Source of the DNA: Periplaneta americana
Lineage: Eukaryota > Arthropoda > Insecta > Blattodea > Blattidae
Length of the DNA stretch: 64,000 bases
Direction: 5' to 3'
NCBI RefSeq assembly: GCF_040183065.1
Contig: NC_091120.1
Location: 70,892,708-70,956,707 of the forward strand
Positions 10,515 to 20,309 of this stretch are shown piece after piece. The notes under the pieces are model-generated. The model saw nothing but the letters and a program-made list of their open reading frames with translations, searched no databases and was not told the DNA's origin. Both the position numbers and the translations under genes were made by a program. Position 1 is the first letter of the stretch. Every line of letters begins with the position of its first letter.

Positions 10515-10960
10515 GGGCCATATTCATAGACATTCTTAGCGCGAGCTTCCGGTGGATGATCAGCGAACTAACGTTTTTCGTATTCATAAACCAGTGTTAG
10601 CGATATGATATGATATGATATGATATGATATGATATGATATGATATGATATGATATGATATGATATGATATGATATGATATGATATGATATGATATGATA
10701 TGATATGATACAATATGATACGATATGATATGATATATGATATGATATGATATGATATGATATGATACGATATGATATATGATACGATATGATATATGAT
10801 ACGATATGATATGATATGATATGATATGATATGATATGATATGATATGATATGATATATGATATGATATATGATATGATTCCTGTACAAGTAATCGGTCT
10901 ATAGCCGGGACTAGTTTAGCACGCTGGTAGCGCGGGCTAGCGAAATGTCTATGCACAGCA
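10515..10960 (+). mobile_element. MITE interrupted by a pentanucleotide expansion
   Basis: Left part: GGGCCATATTCATAGACATT, CCGGTGGATGATCAGCGAAC and ACCAGTGTTAGCGATATGAT. Right part: GCCGGGACTAGTTTAGCACGC and GCGGGCTAGCGAAATGTCTA. The same parts occur on the opposite strand at 19488-19674, without the expansion. Ends pair as inverted repeats around ATAGACATT. Between the halves lies about 275 bp of (TGATA)n. Confidence 0.8.
10604..10879. repeat. (TGATA)n pentanucleotide microsatellite
   Basis: About 55 ATATG/TGATA units, pure in the left two thirds and interrupted by CGATA or dinucleotide slips on the right. It produces long minus-strand frames of repeating HIISY (10584-10956), which are artefacts. 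Confidence 0.97.
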
Positions 10961-11784
10961 CCCTAAATTTCCAGCACAGTTCGTTCATTTCTATTAAACT
11001 CAGAACACTGATTTTCTTTCAGACTTGTGTTGAAAGACAGAAGACCGCCCCATTAGTGTATTGGTTAGCTTACCTCACTATGAACCAAGATGTCCGTGAC
11101 TATTCCCCGCTATACTCAACAAATGTTTCAAGCTAGGCCATCGAAATATTGATAGGAGCCAAGATAGGTGGCGAGCCCCAGTCAAAGAAAAGTCGATTAA
11201 AACATCTGTGGAAACTCGCAGCACTGACCATGCAGCGCTCCTATTCCGTCTCCACTCGGATATTGCCGTCCGGCAAAATTGATTTTCCTCAGAAGTGCTG
11301 TTAAGAGACATGAAGTTTCCAGCCAAATTTCATTACATTCCGTCATTTCTTAGGCTATCTCTCATAACTTTTTTAAGTTTATTTTTTGGAACTATATTCG
11401 GTAGAGTGAGACTAATGGTCAATAGATTTGGAGCTCACATAGTTAATTACCGAAAGCCTTAAGATCCCTGCAAAAACCCGGGAATACTCATTTTTCATCC
11501 AATATTAATTTTAATTCAGTCGAACTAGATAATTTCTCTTACAATTACCACGTTCAAGTGTTCTCAAAATATATATGCTTAGCAAGTCTGGTCAAAATCG
11601 ACTCACGTTCATTGGAAGTGACGTCGTGGTTCAAATAGGCCTATGCAATGTCCGCCGCTTTCCTGGTCGCTCCAATTACGGACGCGGTTCGCGCTGTGTA
11701 ACAAGTTAGATGCTGCATTCAACGAGGTCGCCAGATCGACCTCCATCAGTGAAAGTGATGTCACTGGTCTCACGTTGTGATCTC
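10961..11784 (+). other. Upstream region of the cuticular gene
   Basis: Sequence directly upstream of the TATA box. From about 11600 GC content rises (ACGTCGTGG, GGACGCGGTTCGCGC). No known insect regulatory motif is claimed. Short frames here are not convincing. Confidence 0.4.
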
Positions 11785-11791
11785 TATAAAT
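11785..11791 (+). promoter_or_regulatory. TATA box of the cuticular gene
   Basis: TATAAAT lies 70 bases before the ATG. Transcription would be expected to start about 30 bases downstream, near 11814-11820, giving a roughly 35-40 base 5' leader. Strong TATA promoters with short first exons are common in cuticular protein genes. Confidence 0.7.
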
Positions 11792-11854
11792 TGCCCCAGT
11801 CAGGTAATCGCAAGCAGACTCACGCAGACTGTGCCAAGCACCGCATCTCACAAC

Positions 11855-11869
11855 ATGAGGTTCCTTCTG
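11855..11869 (+). CDS. Exon 1 of secreted Pro/Val/Gly-rich cuticular protein (5 codons)
   Basis: ATG in the context CACAACATG opens five codons, M-R-F-L-L, followed at 11870 by a perfect donor GTAAGT. The exon ends in phase 0, as does the acceptor TTCCACAG at 20302-20309, and joining gives M-R-F-L-L-I-V-A-L-V-A-S-V-A-A-V-A, a textbook signal peptide. A tiny first exon holding only the first few signal-peptide codons, then a long intron, is the usual architecture of insect cuticular protein genes. The ORF is too short for gene finders. The pairing with exon 2 is inferred from phase, strand and peptide sense, not from transcripts. Confidence 0.8.
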
Positions 11870-12067
11870 GTAAGTCGCAGACGATGGAAAGGGAAACAAA
11901 AACACGCATGGGAAATCTACAGTACAGCCGCTTTTTCCACCAAAATCTCACAAGACTTTCCGAGGATCGAACTTCGGTCCTTTTCTTGAGAATATATCAG
12001 TAATAATTCAGAATTCTCCATGTATTCTCAATAAACGATGATTTGTGTCTCATAATACGATCTAGAT

Positions 12068-12251
12068 CAGTGGTCGTCAGCTTTTTCTGAAATGTGCAAA
12101 GGGTACGCAGTGCCGTCCCGTGTGCACTGTCGTGCAACAGGGAGAGACAGAGAGCATACCCGCTAGCAGCTACGGAGTGCACCCTAGTGCAACTGCGTTT
12201 TCAGCGGGTAAGAAAGGCTAGCCCCAGCGTGCTCTGTGCTGACGACCCCTA
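12068..12251. mobile_element. hAT-type MITE with perfect 8 bp duplication, copy 1
   Basis: The ends CAGTGGTCGTCAGC and GCTGACGACCCCTA form hAT-like inverted repeats. The flanks ATCTAGAT (12060-12067 and 12252-12259) are an exact 8 bp target duplication, diagnostic of hAT. No coding capacity. The sister copy is at 53120-53302 with its own 8 bp duplication. Confidence 0.93.
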
Positions 12252-12305
12252 ATCTAGATGATGCTTAGAGAATATGCACACTTGTTGTGTACCGCTACCA
12301 CTAAT

Positions 12306-13012
12306 CTAGAAATTTACGCTAACTGGCTTATGCAATAGTTTTGTACAAATAATTTGTGCAAACTGATTTTGCAAATAGTTTTTCACAAATAATTTGCGGA
12401 AACTGGCTTCTGCGAACAAATTTTGTACAAATAATTTGTGCAAACTGGTTTTGCAAATAGTTTTCCACAAATAATTTGCGCAAACTGGCTTATGGAAATA
12501 ATTTTGTACAAATAATTTGTGCAAACTGGTTTTGCAAATAGTTTTCTACAAACAATTTGCGCAAACTGGCTTATGCAAATAATTTTGTACAAATAATTTG
12601 TGCAAACTGGTTTTGCAAATAGTTTTCTACAAATAATTTGCGCAAACTGGCTTATGCAAATAATTTTGTACAAATAATTTGTGCATACTGGTTTTGCAAA
12701 TAGTTTTCCACAAATAATTTGCGCAAACTGGCTTATGCAAATAATTTTGTACAAATAATTTGTGCAAACTGGTTTTGCAAATAGTTTTCTACAAATAATT
12801 TGCGCAAACTGGCTTATGGAAATAATTTTGTACAAATAATTTGTGCAAACTGGTTTTGCAAATAGTTTTCCACAAATAATTTGCGCAAACTGGCTTATGC
12901 AAATAATTTTGTACAAATAATTTGTGCAAACTGGTTTTGCAGATAGTTTTCCACAAATAATTTGCGCAAACTGGCTTCTGCGAATAATTTTGCACAAATA
13001 TATTTTACGCAT
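12306..13012. repeat. 81 bp minisatellite, about 8.7 units, dimer of 40 and 41 bp subunits
   Basis: GCAAACTGGCTTATG recurs every 81 bases (for example at 12561 and 12642). Each unit is two related halves: one with CTGGTTTTGCAAATAGTTTTC, the other with CTGGCTTATGCAAATAATTTTG, each followed by ACAAATAATTTG. Since 81 is a multiple of three, the minus strand stays open for 209 codons (12383-13012), but the frame is a by-product of the repeat. It lies in intron 1, about 440 bases after exon 1. Confidence 0.95.
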
Positions 13013-13177
13013 GGAGATCTGTTTACACGCTCAAGCATTTTGTGTAATCTGTTTTTACATGTAATTTGTTCGAAGTAGCTGTACTGTGGAGACAACCAGT
13101 GAAAAATACACAAACACTATATTGTGTACACGTGAGCCCTGATCTGCAAATAGTATCACTATCAATCCTCAATTGAA

Positions 13178-13415
13178 GAGTGAGATCCCAAAACACGTTA
13201 AGTCATTTTTTATGAAAGGGCTGGGCTTGTTTTTTTATCCACCGGTCCACGGACTGAGCGAGTTTTCAAATGACATGCACAAACCTTTAAACAAGGATTG
13301 GCATTGTTCTGGAAGAAATATGCTTAAAATATGAAAGAGGTCTCAAACATAATCACATATACGTAAATCATAAAAATGACCAAAATGGATTGAGCGAGTT
13401 TTGGGATCACACTCT
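13178..13415. mobile_element. Inverted-repeat-ended short element
   Basis: Left AGAGTGAGATCCCAAAAC pairs with right GTTTTGGGATCACACTCT. Pairing continues through CGTTAAGTCATTTTTTATGA against the right-hand counterpart. About 240 bp, no coding capacity. Confidence 0.6.
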
Positions 13416-13969
13416 CTAATTACATTTTCTAGCCGATTATTAGTCTTAGTTTCAACATTTCATTGTATCATATAATCACCTGTCTTCGTTGAAGTGATAA
13501 TACCAATGCTCTTCTTTCTCTGCTGAAAGTGTACAATATTTGCGTTAATCTAAAGAAACAGAGACCCGAGTACCACTGAAAAAATCAAATAATTTAAATT
13601 TACGTTTATTGTATAGTGATAATGTTAACATTTATGTACTTTTGTACTTTTCAAGTTAGCATTATTAACTACTTCTGCAATATACATGATAATGCAGGTA
13701 ACTAAGAGTATTACCTTACTCATTTATGTCCTTTCATAGTGTGTTCATAGCTACAAGTAATTACTACTACAGTTACAGTAAAGAAACCAAGTCATAACAT
13801 GCGATTTTATTACTTTCAATGTGTGAAAATGGGGAGACATTTTTGGATTTGTGTACCGTATTTAGTTTTTCGGTTCCATCGTCAAGCAAAGCAAGGAAAG
13901 GAGATTCTGAAAGTTAGATTCGTTACTAACAAGTGAGAGCTATTCTCTTTTCCTGATTATGGAACTGAC

Positions 13970-14119
13970 AAGCAAACTTTCTGATGGGGGCAGATAAAAA
14001 ACTTAAATTTTTTTCTTTCACCATGCTTGTAATGTCAAAGAAGTGCTTATACAAATTTTGGCCACGGTGAAAGAAAAAAAATTAACTTTTTTATCTGCCT
14101 CCATCAGAATATTTGCTTG
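13970..14119. mobile_element. Foldback element (150 bp hairpin)
   Basis: CAAGCAAACTTTCTGATGG at the left pairs with CCATCAGAATATTTGCTTG at the right, and the arms continue through GGCAGATAAAAAA and TTTTTTTCTTTCACC for about 60 bp each with a short loop. Probably a MITE. Confidence 0.75.
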
Positions 14120-14479
14120 TGAGATGTAGTTGCATGTTTCTGCACCTATTGTTCTGAGGAAAAGTACAAAAATCTCGCAAAAACACAATATAAATCGTCA
14201 CCTAGTGAAGCATGAATCATTACCCATTGAGAAATAAAAATTTTATTCAAATTAGTAAAATGTATTATAAAATGATCTGTAACTCGTACACTTTACGTTT
14301 CTACGCCTTCTATCCATAAATTTATTAAGCAGGTAAGATAATATCCTTCCCGACCATTATAATTTAAGAGCATTAAAATATAACATATATTTTAAATTAT
14401 TAAACGTTGATTAAAATAAACTGTGCATAAATATAAATACAAATATAAATTATATATAAGGGAATTATAATGTCATTTG

Positions 14480-14790
14480 AGACGCCTTGCCGTCCCATCT
14501 CCAACAATCTTGGTAATTTCATGCGCCTTCTTCCATTATATGTATGTTTACCTATTATTGATTTAATTTCGGAGTGCCAACTGATATTAGGTCTTCTCGA
14601 CTTCTCCTTTCACTTGGAGTTGAAAACAATAATATTTTGAACAATCCCTTATTATTCATTCTCTTGATATGTCCAAACCCTTTTAGTTTCTTCCAAATTT
14701 CTTAATTTATGTTTCCTTTGGTAACGTTTATTTCAAAGTCTAAGAAGTCATGGTTATTCAAGGTATTTTCATGTGTTCTGCTACGTCCTA
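14480..14790 (-). pseudogene. LINE C-terminal relic in intron 1
   Basis: The minus strand reads, with stops and frame changes, WKKLKGFGHIKRMN...LFKILLFSTPSERRSRED, the pattern of the C-terminus of insect endonuclease-reverse transcriptase LINEs (GHVKRM..., then basic GKR.RGRP). The reverse transcriptase core is missing. Confidence 0.6.
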
Positions 14791-16475
14791 TTTTAGCACA
14801 TTTATTAATTTCAGTAATACTTTAGTTTTTGCAGATGCATATTGGTATTATCTAGCGATATTATAAATGAAGACTGCAGAGGAAAAACTTGATAAGCCAC
14901 GTTTTACTGTTTTTTTACAGGGGATCAAGTTGAAAGTTTCAAGATCCATTATATTCTATTGCCTTTGGGTTATCATTCTTCAAACTTCTTTGGACTAATG
15001 AGGTTGTTATTCTGTACAGTTAAACTACACAGAGCTACACTACCTACGCTATTACATAACATCTAAAAAAAAAAACCGATCATTTTGGACTTATCACGTT
15101 TTTCCCCTGTGCTCTTCAAATACAAGAAAGAATCTGGCAACAACCTGATACGATATCTAAAACCGGTAACATTACACATACTTTTCTTTTTAATGTTCCA
15201 TGAAGACGAAAGATAGGTTATTAATGATTGAAATGGCAGCCACATACATTTGTTTTATATTGATGCTTTTACATAAATCAAGCCCATTATTTTGTAAGTG
15301 AAACTGTGGTTTTAATTTATGTTAAACCTTATTTCTAACTATCTTCCAGAAACTTAAATTGTGTTACGAATTTTCAACACCACAAATCTTAAGTTGTTGT
15401 ATTTTTCTTCTTACATTTCAAACAATGTAATTGTAGTAATTTAAACCGTGTGAAAAAAAATCTTCGAACTTTATTTGCAAACAATATTTCATGTATCGTA
15501 TGAATTTATCAATTCAGCTAATATGTGCAATATTAAGAAGGAATTGCAGTGAAATTTAGGTCATAACGAGAATAATCTCTGGTTTATAGAAGATCTGGCC
15601 CAAGGGATGTCTCACAGGAATTATATTAACTGCATTGCAAGCTGAATTTCTAACATCCTGTTGCAATTCACTTGCTTCCAGGTTCATAATTTTTATACGA
15701 AAGGCCGCCATAATTTCCTTTCTGCTCTCAACACCCCGCGGGTGAGGATGTCTGACTTTCCACTCTTTCTGCATGCTACCCATTACCATTGAGCTCATAG
15801 TGAATTTTCTGTCGATTTATTCCCTCTTAAAGAGAAATATTTCTGGTAAAGTAGAACTGCAAATATTAACTGATGAAATTTATTTTATTATTCTATATAT
15901 ATTTTTCTTTTAAATGTACAATCCAAGATCTAACATTCTCTTCTATTTAAGAGAGAGTTCGTTGGCTGCTTTAGTATTCTTGTAAATGAGAACTGGTTGT
16001 ATTACAAATTAAAACTAGTGGCAACTCAATCATCTAACAGTTTCTAAATGGAGGGCTTTGAGTTCAGTCTCCGAAAGCTACTAGATTCCTTGGTTTAAGT
16101 ATTCTTCCTTCTCATTTAATAATAGTTCTACTTAACGTACTATTTTTCTTCTACTGTCACGGATTGGCATTGCATGCTGTTTTCGGAAGCCTTTCTATCT
16201 TGTAAAGCTATCTCTATCTTCTCTGGGATATATTTCAAAACTTGTTTGGTTTTTGCCGTCATTGATAGGTTTTCAGATGTTACGCTTACTTATGTTTTGA
16301 TCTCTTTCTTTAGCACTTAATGTAATTCCTGTCTTGTTATTTGGGACCATGTGTAACGTATCATCTTTCACATTTCGTACTATTCTCATTTCTTATCCTT
16401 GACTTTTACTTTTATTCTTTTATGTTGGAGTTCGTATTTGTAACAACATACTGAAGTAGATGCTGAAGCACCTCA
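14791..16475. other. Intron sequence without recognised elements
   Basis: AT-rich. The 80-codon minus frame at 15556-15798 has no family I recognise. Nothing else is supported. Confidence 0.45.
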
Positions 16476-16479
16476 TTAA

Positions 16480-17202
16480 GGGGTTAGGTAAGCTTACAGC
16501 AATAAAATTTTGGAAATATTCAACAATTTTTTCCTCCATTACTGTATCTTGTACAATAATGAAAATTAGTATGTGTGAAACACTGTCCTTTTTATTTTTA
16601 CGATTTAAAAAAATGATTTGCATTTTTTTTTTCCAAAATTCAGTTCACTGTGGAGTGATGAAACGTTTCTCGCACAACTCAAAAACTATCCAACATTCTG
16701 TGATGAATATCTTTTGTGTATTTATACATGTCATATCTACAATATGACGCAAGATCACTTTTTTATCTTTTATAGATTGTCTGATAAAAAATAAATTAAT
16801 TTCGAAAAATGATCAAATATCAGTACTTATTTTCTTCTAACACTAGATATAAAAAAAAATTATTTATTAAGGGATGTAGTTGAAAGAGCATGATATTGTA
16901 AACATAAGTTTCAGCAATAAAATAGAAGAGACAACATGAAAAAGTTAACAAGTTTATGAGTTATGAGGGAAACGCTTCATCACTGCACAGTAAACTGCCA
17001 CCATTTTTAATTTTGAAAAATTATATATATATATATATATATATACAAATAATTTTTTTAAATCGTAAGAATAACTGTTTCATATAGCAGAAGGACAGTG
17101 TTTTACACTTACCAATTTTCATTATTGTACAAGATACAGTAATGAAGGAAAAAATGTTGAATATTTCCAAAACATTTTCGGCTATAAGCTGTATCTAACC
17201 CC
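16480..17202. mobile_element. TTAA-flanked inverted-repeat element
   Basis: GGGGTTAG at the left and CTAACCCC at the right are each bounded by TTAA (16476-16479, 17203-17206). Arms of over 100 bp pair through GGAAATATTCAACA, TACTGTATCTTGTACAATAATG and GTGTGAAACACTGTCC. TTAA duplication is typical of piggyBac-type elements, but the GGGG terminus is unlike canonical piggyBac CCC ends, so the assignment is tentative. A (TA)n run lies inside at about 17022-17045. Confidence 0.75.
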
Positions 17203-17451
17203 TTAAAGATTTACTTGGACTCTTTATATTATTTCACTATTATAATTTTAAATGCCGGTACTTATTACTCCAACACAATTACATTCTATTTCATTTATTA
17301 ATATAAGACGATTCTGCTAGTTTAGTAAGATAATAATCTAATATAATCGTCATGGGGGAGGGTTATTACATATTTCCGCAATATCATTTACTAGACAAAA
17401 AAAGAGATGGTTTGTGGAATCTCATCGAGTGAGACATGACATTTATCCTTA

Positions 17452-17600
17452 TAAATGTTATTCGTTATCTCGTGAAACCTTACGGTGAAAGTGAGCTTGC
17501 TAGCTACAAGTGGAAGAAAAGGTGGGGAGGGAAGTTTCCCAGTCCACTTTTTCTCCCCCTCACGAGCAAGTAGGTTTCACGAGATAACAAATAGCTTATA
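17452..17600. mobile_element. GTTATCTCGTGAAACC MITE, copy 1
   Basis: Left TTCGTTATCTCGTGAAACC pairs with right GGTTTCACGAGATAACAAA. The core has AGCTACAAGTGG and CCCAGTCCACTTT. The related copy is at 18826. Confidence 0.75.
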
Positions 17601-18152
17601 TGTATTTTAAGTTCGCAGGTTTTAGGTCATCTTCATATCACGGCTTGTCACTCAATATCTTATTAGCTTATTTTTAATAAAATACTTATTAAAATAACTA
17701 AATAAGTTTACTTCTTTTTAACGTTATTTTTGCCTTTCTTTAAAATATAACACATTTATAGCTAGCACATTTACAATTAATGTGGATGTATTATTATTTA
17801 TAAATACTTTATATTTTATAACTGTTTGTCGTTCCATTTTGCATTCTCACATGTTCATTCCACTCCCTTTGGCATGTTTAGGTTTTATAGGTTCACCATT
17901 TTTACTTTCACTATTATCTTGATTTTTCTACTCCATAGTAAAACAATAGTGACTCTTGCAAAATTAAGCATTTTCAACCCCCAACATTTTGAAGTATAAT
18001 GAATTCTTCCATTTATAGAATTTTGAATACTCAACCTCCCTTGTAAAAGTGGACTTGTCTAGCTTAAACTTGCACGGCCGACTCTTATCTTTTCAGTGTC
18101 CTTTCACACACATATCATTTAAAAACTGTCATCTATCGCCTCAAGCAATAAT
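17601..18152. other. Intron sequence without recognised elements
   Basis: AT-rich, no frames or repeats recognised. Confidence 0.45.
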
Positions 18153-18393
18153 TTTTTTACGACGCTTTATCAACATCTTTGGTTATTTAGCGTCTGAATG
18201 AGATGAAGGTGATAATGCCGGTGAAATGAGTCCGGGTCCAACACCGAATGTTACCCAGCATTTGCTCATATTGGGTTGAGGGAAAACCCCGGAAAAAACC
18301 TCAACCAGGTAACTTGCCCCGACCGAGAATTGAACTCGGGCCACCTGGTTTCGCGGCTAGACGCGAAAACCGTTACTCCACAGGTGTGGACTC
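18153..18393 (-). mobile_element. SINE family A
   Basis: Reverse orientation copy with the B-box region, the Pro-less CCGGGGTTTTCCCTCAAC body and the GACGCTAAATAACC 3' domain. CAAGCAATAAT at 18142-18152 and 18394-18404 is a perfect 11 bp target duplication. Confidence 0.92.
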
Positions 18394-18825
18394 CAAGCAA
18401 TAATGAAACCGATGGTGCTGTTCCTATAATCTACTTTAGTAACTTAAAATTACAGAAAGTGTTACACGTTTTTCCAGTTTTAAGGTCGATATACAGTAAA
18501 TGTTTCTGATCAAAAGCCAAAAGAAGGAGAAGGAATAACGCTATTAGCACTTAGAAGCACGAAATCTACTACAGATGATGTAAAAAATCCATACGAACAT
18601 AAGACAAAATTAGTTTAGGACTGTGAAGGAAGAGAAGAAAAGATTTAATGAAGATGTTGCAGAATTTAGACAGTCAAAACCGTACCGGTAATTATGATTA
18701 TGTGGATAATGTTGAGATACAGTTAAAAAAATACATAGCCATTCCTAAAAATGGATCTCATAACGATATGCAAGTGTATTAAAAATCAACTGTTAGGCCA
18801 ATACGGTATGGTGCGAAAAGTTCTT

Positions 18826-19020
18826 TTATAGACCATTCGTTTTCTCGTGAAACCAAATGCATGCGAGCGCCATAGCTTACTGTATAGTAAGACCTTATGG
18901 TGGGGATACGTGAGCTAGCCAACTACAAGTGGGACCGTAGCGAGGGACGGAAGCTTTCCAGTCCACTTTCTCTTTCTCTCATACACAGGTAGGTTTCATA
19001 AGATAACGAATAACCTATAA
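18826..19020. mobile_element. GTTATCTCGTGAAACC MITE, copy 2
   Basis: Left TATAGACCATTCGTTTTCTCG and right CATAAGATAACGAATAACC pair. It shares AACTACAAGTGGGA and CCAGTCCACTTTCTC with the copy at 17452. Confidence 0.7.
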
Positions 19021-19069
19021 CACTGTTTTCAACGGTTTGCACCATTGTCAATAATTTCCTACCAGATGC

Positions 19070-19362
19070 TACATGACAACAATATCAATCAATCAATAAA
19101 AATAATATTCAAAGAACTGCAGACCTACTTTTAAAAATGACTGTTTTTGGATAAGAAATCTACACAAATTTTACAATTTACTTGAACAGCTATTTTATTG
19201 ATAATTCCATTAAAAAATATTACATGACAGCAATATCAACCAGTCAATAAAAATATTCACATAACTGCAGACCTACTTTTAAATATTACTGTTTTTGGGT
19301 AAGATATCTGCACAAATTCAATAAATTGCTTGAACTGCTATTTTATTGATAATTCTATGGAA
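19070..19362 (+). repeat. 151 bp tandem duplication
   Basis: ACATGACA.CAATATCAA begins both units (19070 and 19221). CTGCAGACCTACTTTTAAA and GCTATTTTATTGATAATTC recur at the same spacing. Confidence 0.85.
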
Positions 19363-19399
19363 ATAAGTATAATTACAAAAATTTTGGAAATATCAGAGT

Positions 19400-19465
19400 T
19401 TGAATGGGGGTCTATCGATCTATAGTGAGTGCTCTTCCGCTGAGCTATGTCACCGCTTGATTTTA
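19400..19465 (-). ncRNA. tRNA-like module (degenerate)
   Basis: The minus strand reads GGTGACATAGCTCAGCGGAAGAGC, a tRNA D-arm/A-box pattern. About 35 bases on, CATTCAAACTCTG stands where a B box should be, with the GG pair lost. A TTTTT run follows. Probably a tRNA pseudogene or SINE head. No clean cloverleaf. Confidence 0.45.
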
Positions 19466-19487
19466 ATGACATGTTGAAGTGTCTAAC

Positions 19488-19674
19488 GGTGCTATGCATA
19501 GACATTTTGCTAGCCCGCGCTACGAGCGTGCTAAACTAGCCCCGGCTACCGAGTAATTACTCGTACAGGATTCATAACCTATCATATCGCTAACACTGGT
19601 TTATGAATACGAAAAACGTTAGTTCGCTGATCATCCACCGGAAGCCCGCGCTAAGAATGTCTATGAATATGGCC
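19488..19674 (-). mobile_element. MITE, unexpanded sister of the element at 10515
   Basis: Carries on the opposite strand GCTAGCCCGCGCTA, GTGCTAAACTAGCCCCGGCT, CATATCGCTAACACTGGTTT and CCACCGGAAGC. In place of the (TGATA)n tract it has a single ATCATATCG, so it shows the ancestral state. Confidence 0.8.
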
Positions 19675-19879
19675 TCTAAGTGACTAAGAATACAGCAGTG
19701 GAGAAGTCGTGAAAATTGTCTCCAGCACAGAAGAACGGCCGTCTAATTTTAATTTATTGGTCTGACCCAATATTTTGGGTTTGCCCTGCGACACAGAATA
19801 GCTCACAATAAAATTTAAAATGAAAAATTATATAAACAGGTTTCAGACAAAAGTGATTAAGACATAAGAAAAAAACTAG

Positions 19880-20200
19880 AACCAAGTATAATTTAAATTA
19901 AATGTACGCCATAAAGATACTGACGAAATATCGCTACAGAAAATTTTATAATGGTGTTGATGATGGCATCTTGAAGATCTCTCGTTAGCTTGTATTTTTC
20001 CCTCCACTTTACAAAGGCTTTCGGAATGGTGCCTCTCGATCCGAAAAAGAGAGATCGGTATCTGTGATTTTTTCAATGTTGTATTTCGCTGATAGGTTCT
20101 GAATCGTGGGCTCGTAGATTTTCTTTTTCTCTTCGTTACTGAACAGCACATGACAAAAAGAAATGTTCATAGAGTTTGCCTCGTTTCGCAAACATCCCTA
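19880..20200 (-). pseudogene. LINE C-terminal domain relic
   Basis: Two overlapping minus frames combine to KKKIYEPTIQNLSAKYNIEK followed by FFGSRGTIPKAFVKWREKYKL and AIINTIIKFSVAIFRQYLY. The GSRGTIPK... core is a pattern I associate with the extreme C-terminus of some insect LINE polyproteins. A frameshift lies near 20045. It sits just before the exon 2 acceptor and is antisense to the gene. Confidence 0.55.
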
Positions 20201-20309
20201 CTCAAAGAAAGAATGTAATTTTAACCGTTGTTTCGTAAATAACACTATTGTAGCGCTTAGTCTCATTTCTTCATCATTCCACTCATATCACTGTTTACTT
20301 GTTCCACAG

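Larger units (their letters stand above)
11870..20309 (+). other. Intron 1 of the cuticular gene (8.4 kb)
   Basis: The donor GTAAGT and the acceptor tract CTGTTTACTTGTTCCACAG are both strong. The intron is filled with transposon debris: a hAT-type MITE, an 81 bp minisatellite, foldback elements, SINE A, a TTAA-flanked element and two LINE relics, described separately. The length reflects repeat accumulation. Confidence 0.75.

Noticed and set aside
10584-10956. 101- and 119-codon minus-strand frames of HIISY repeats
   Set aside because: Pure product of the (TGATA)n microsatellite.
12383-13012. 209-codon minus-strand frame with 27-residue repeats
   Set aside because: It is generated by the 81 bp minisatellite, which is a multiple of three; no start context, no domain.
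10604-13012. CRISPR-like regular repetition
   Set aside because: Units are contiguous tandem repeats with no unique spacers, and the genome is eukaryotic.
20163-20309. In-frame extension upstream of cuticular exon 2 starting at ATG 20163
   Set aside because: It lacks a signal peptide, contains an AT-rich intron-like stretch and ends in a strong acceptor; the upstream five-codon exon gives a proper signal peptide.
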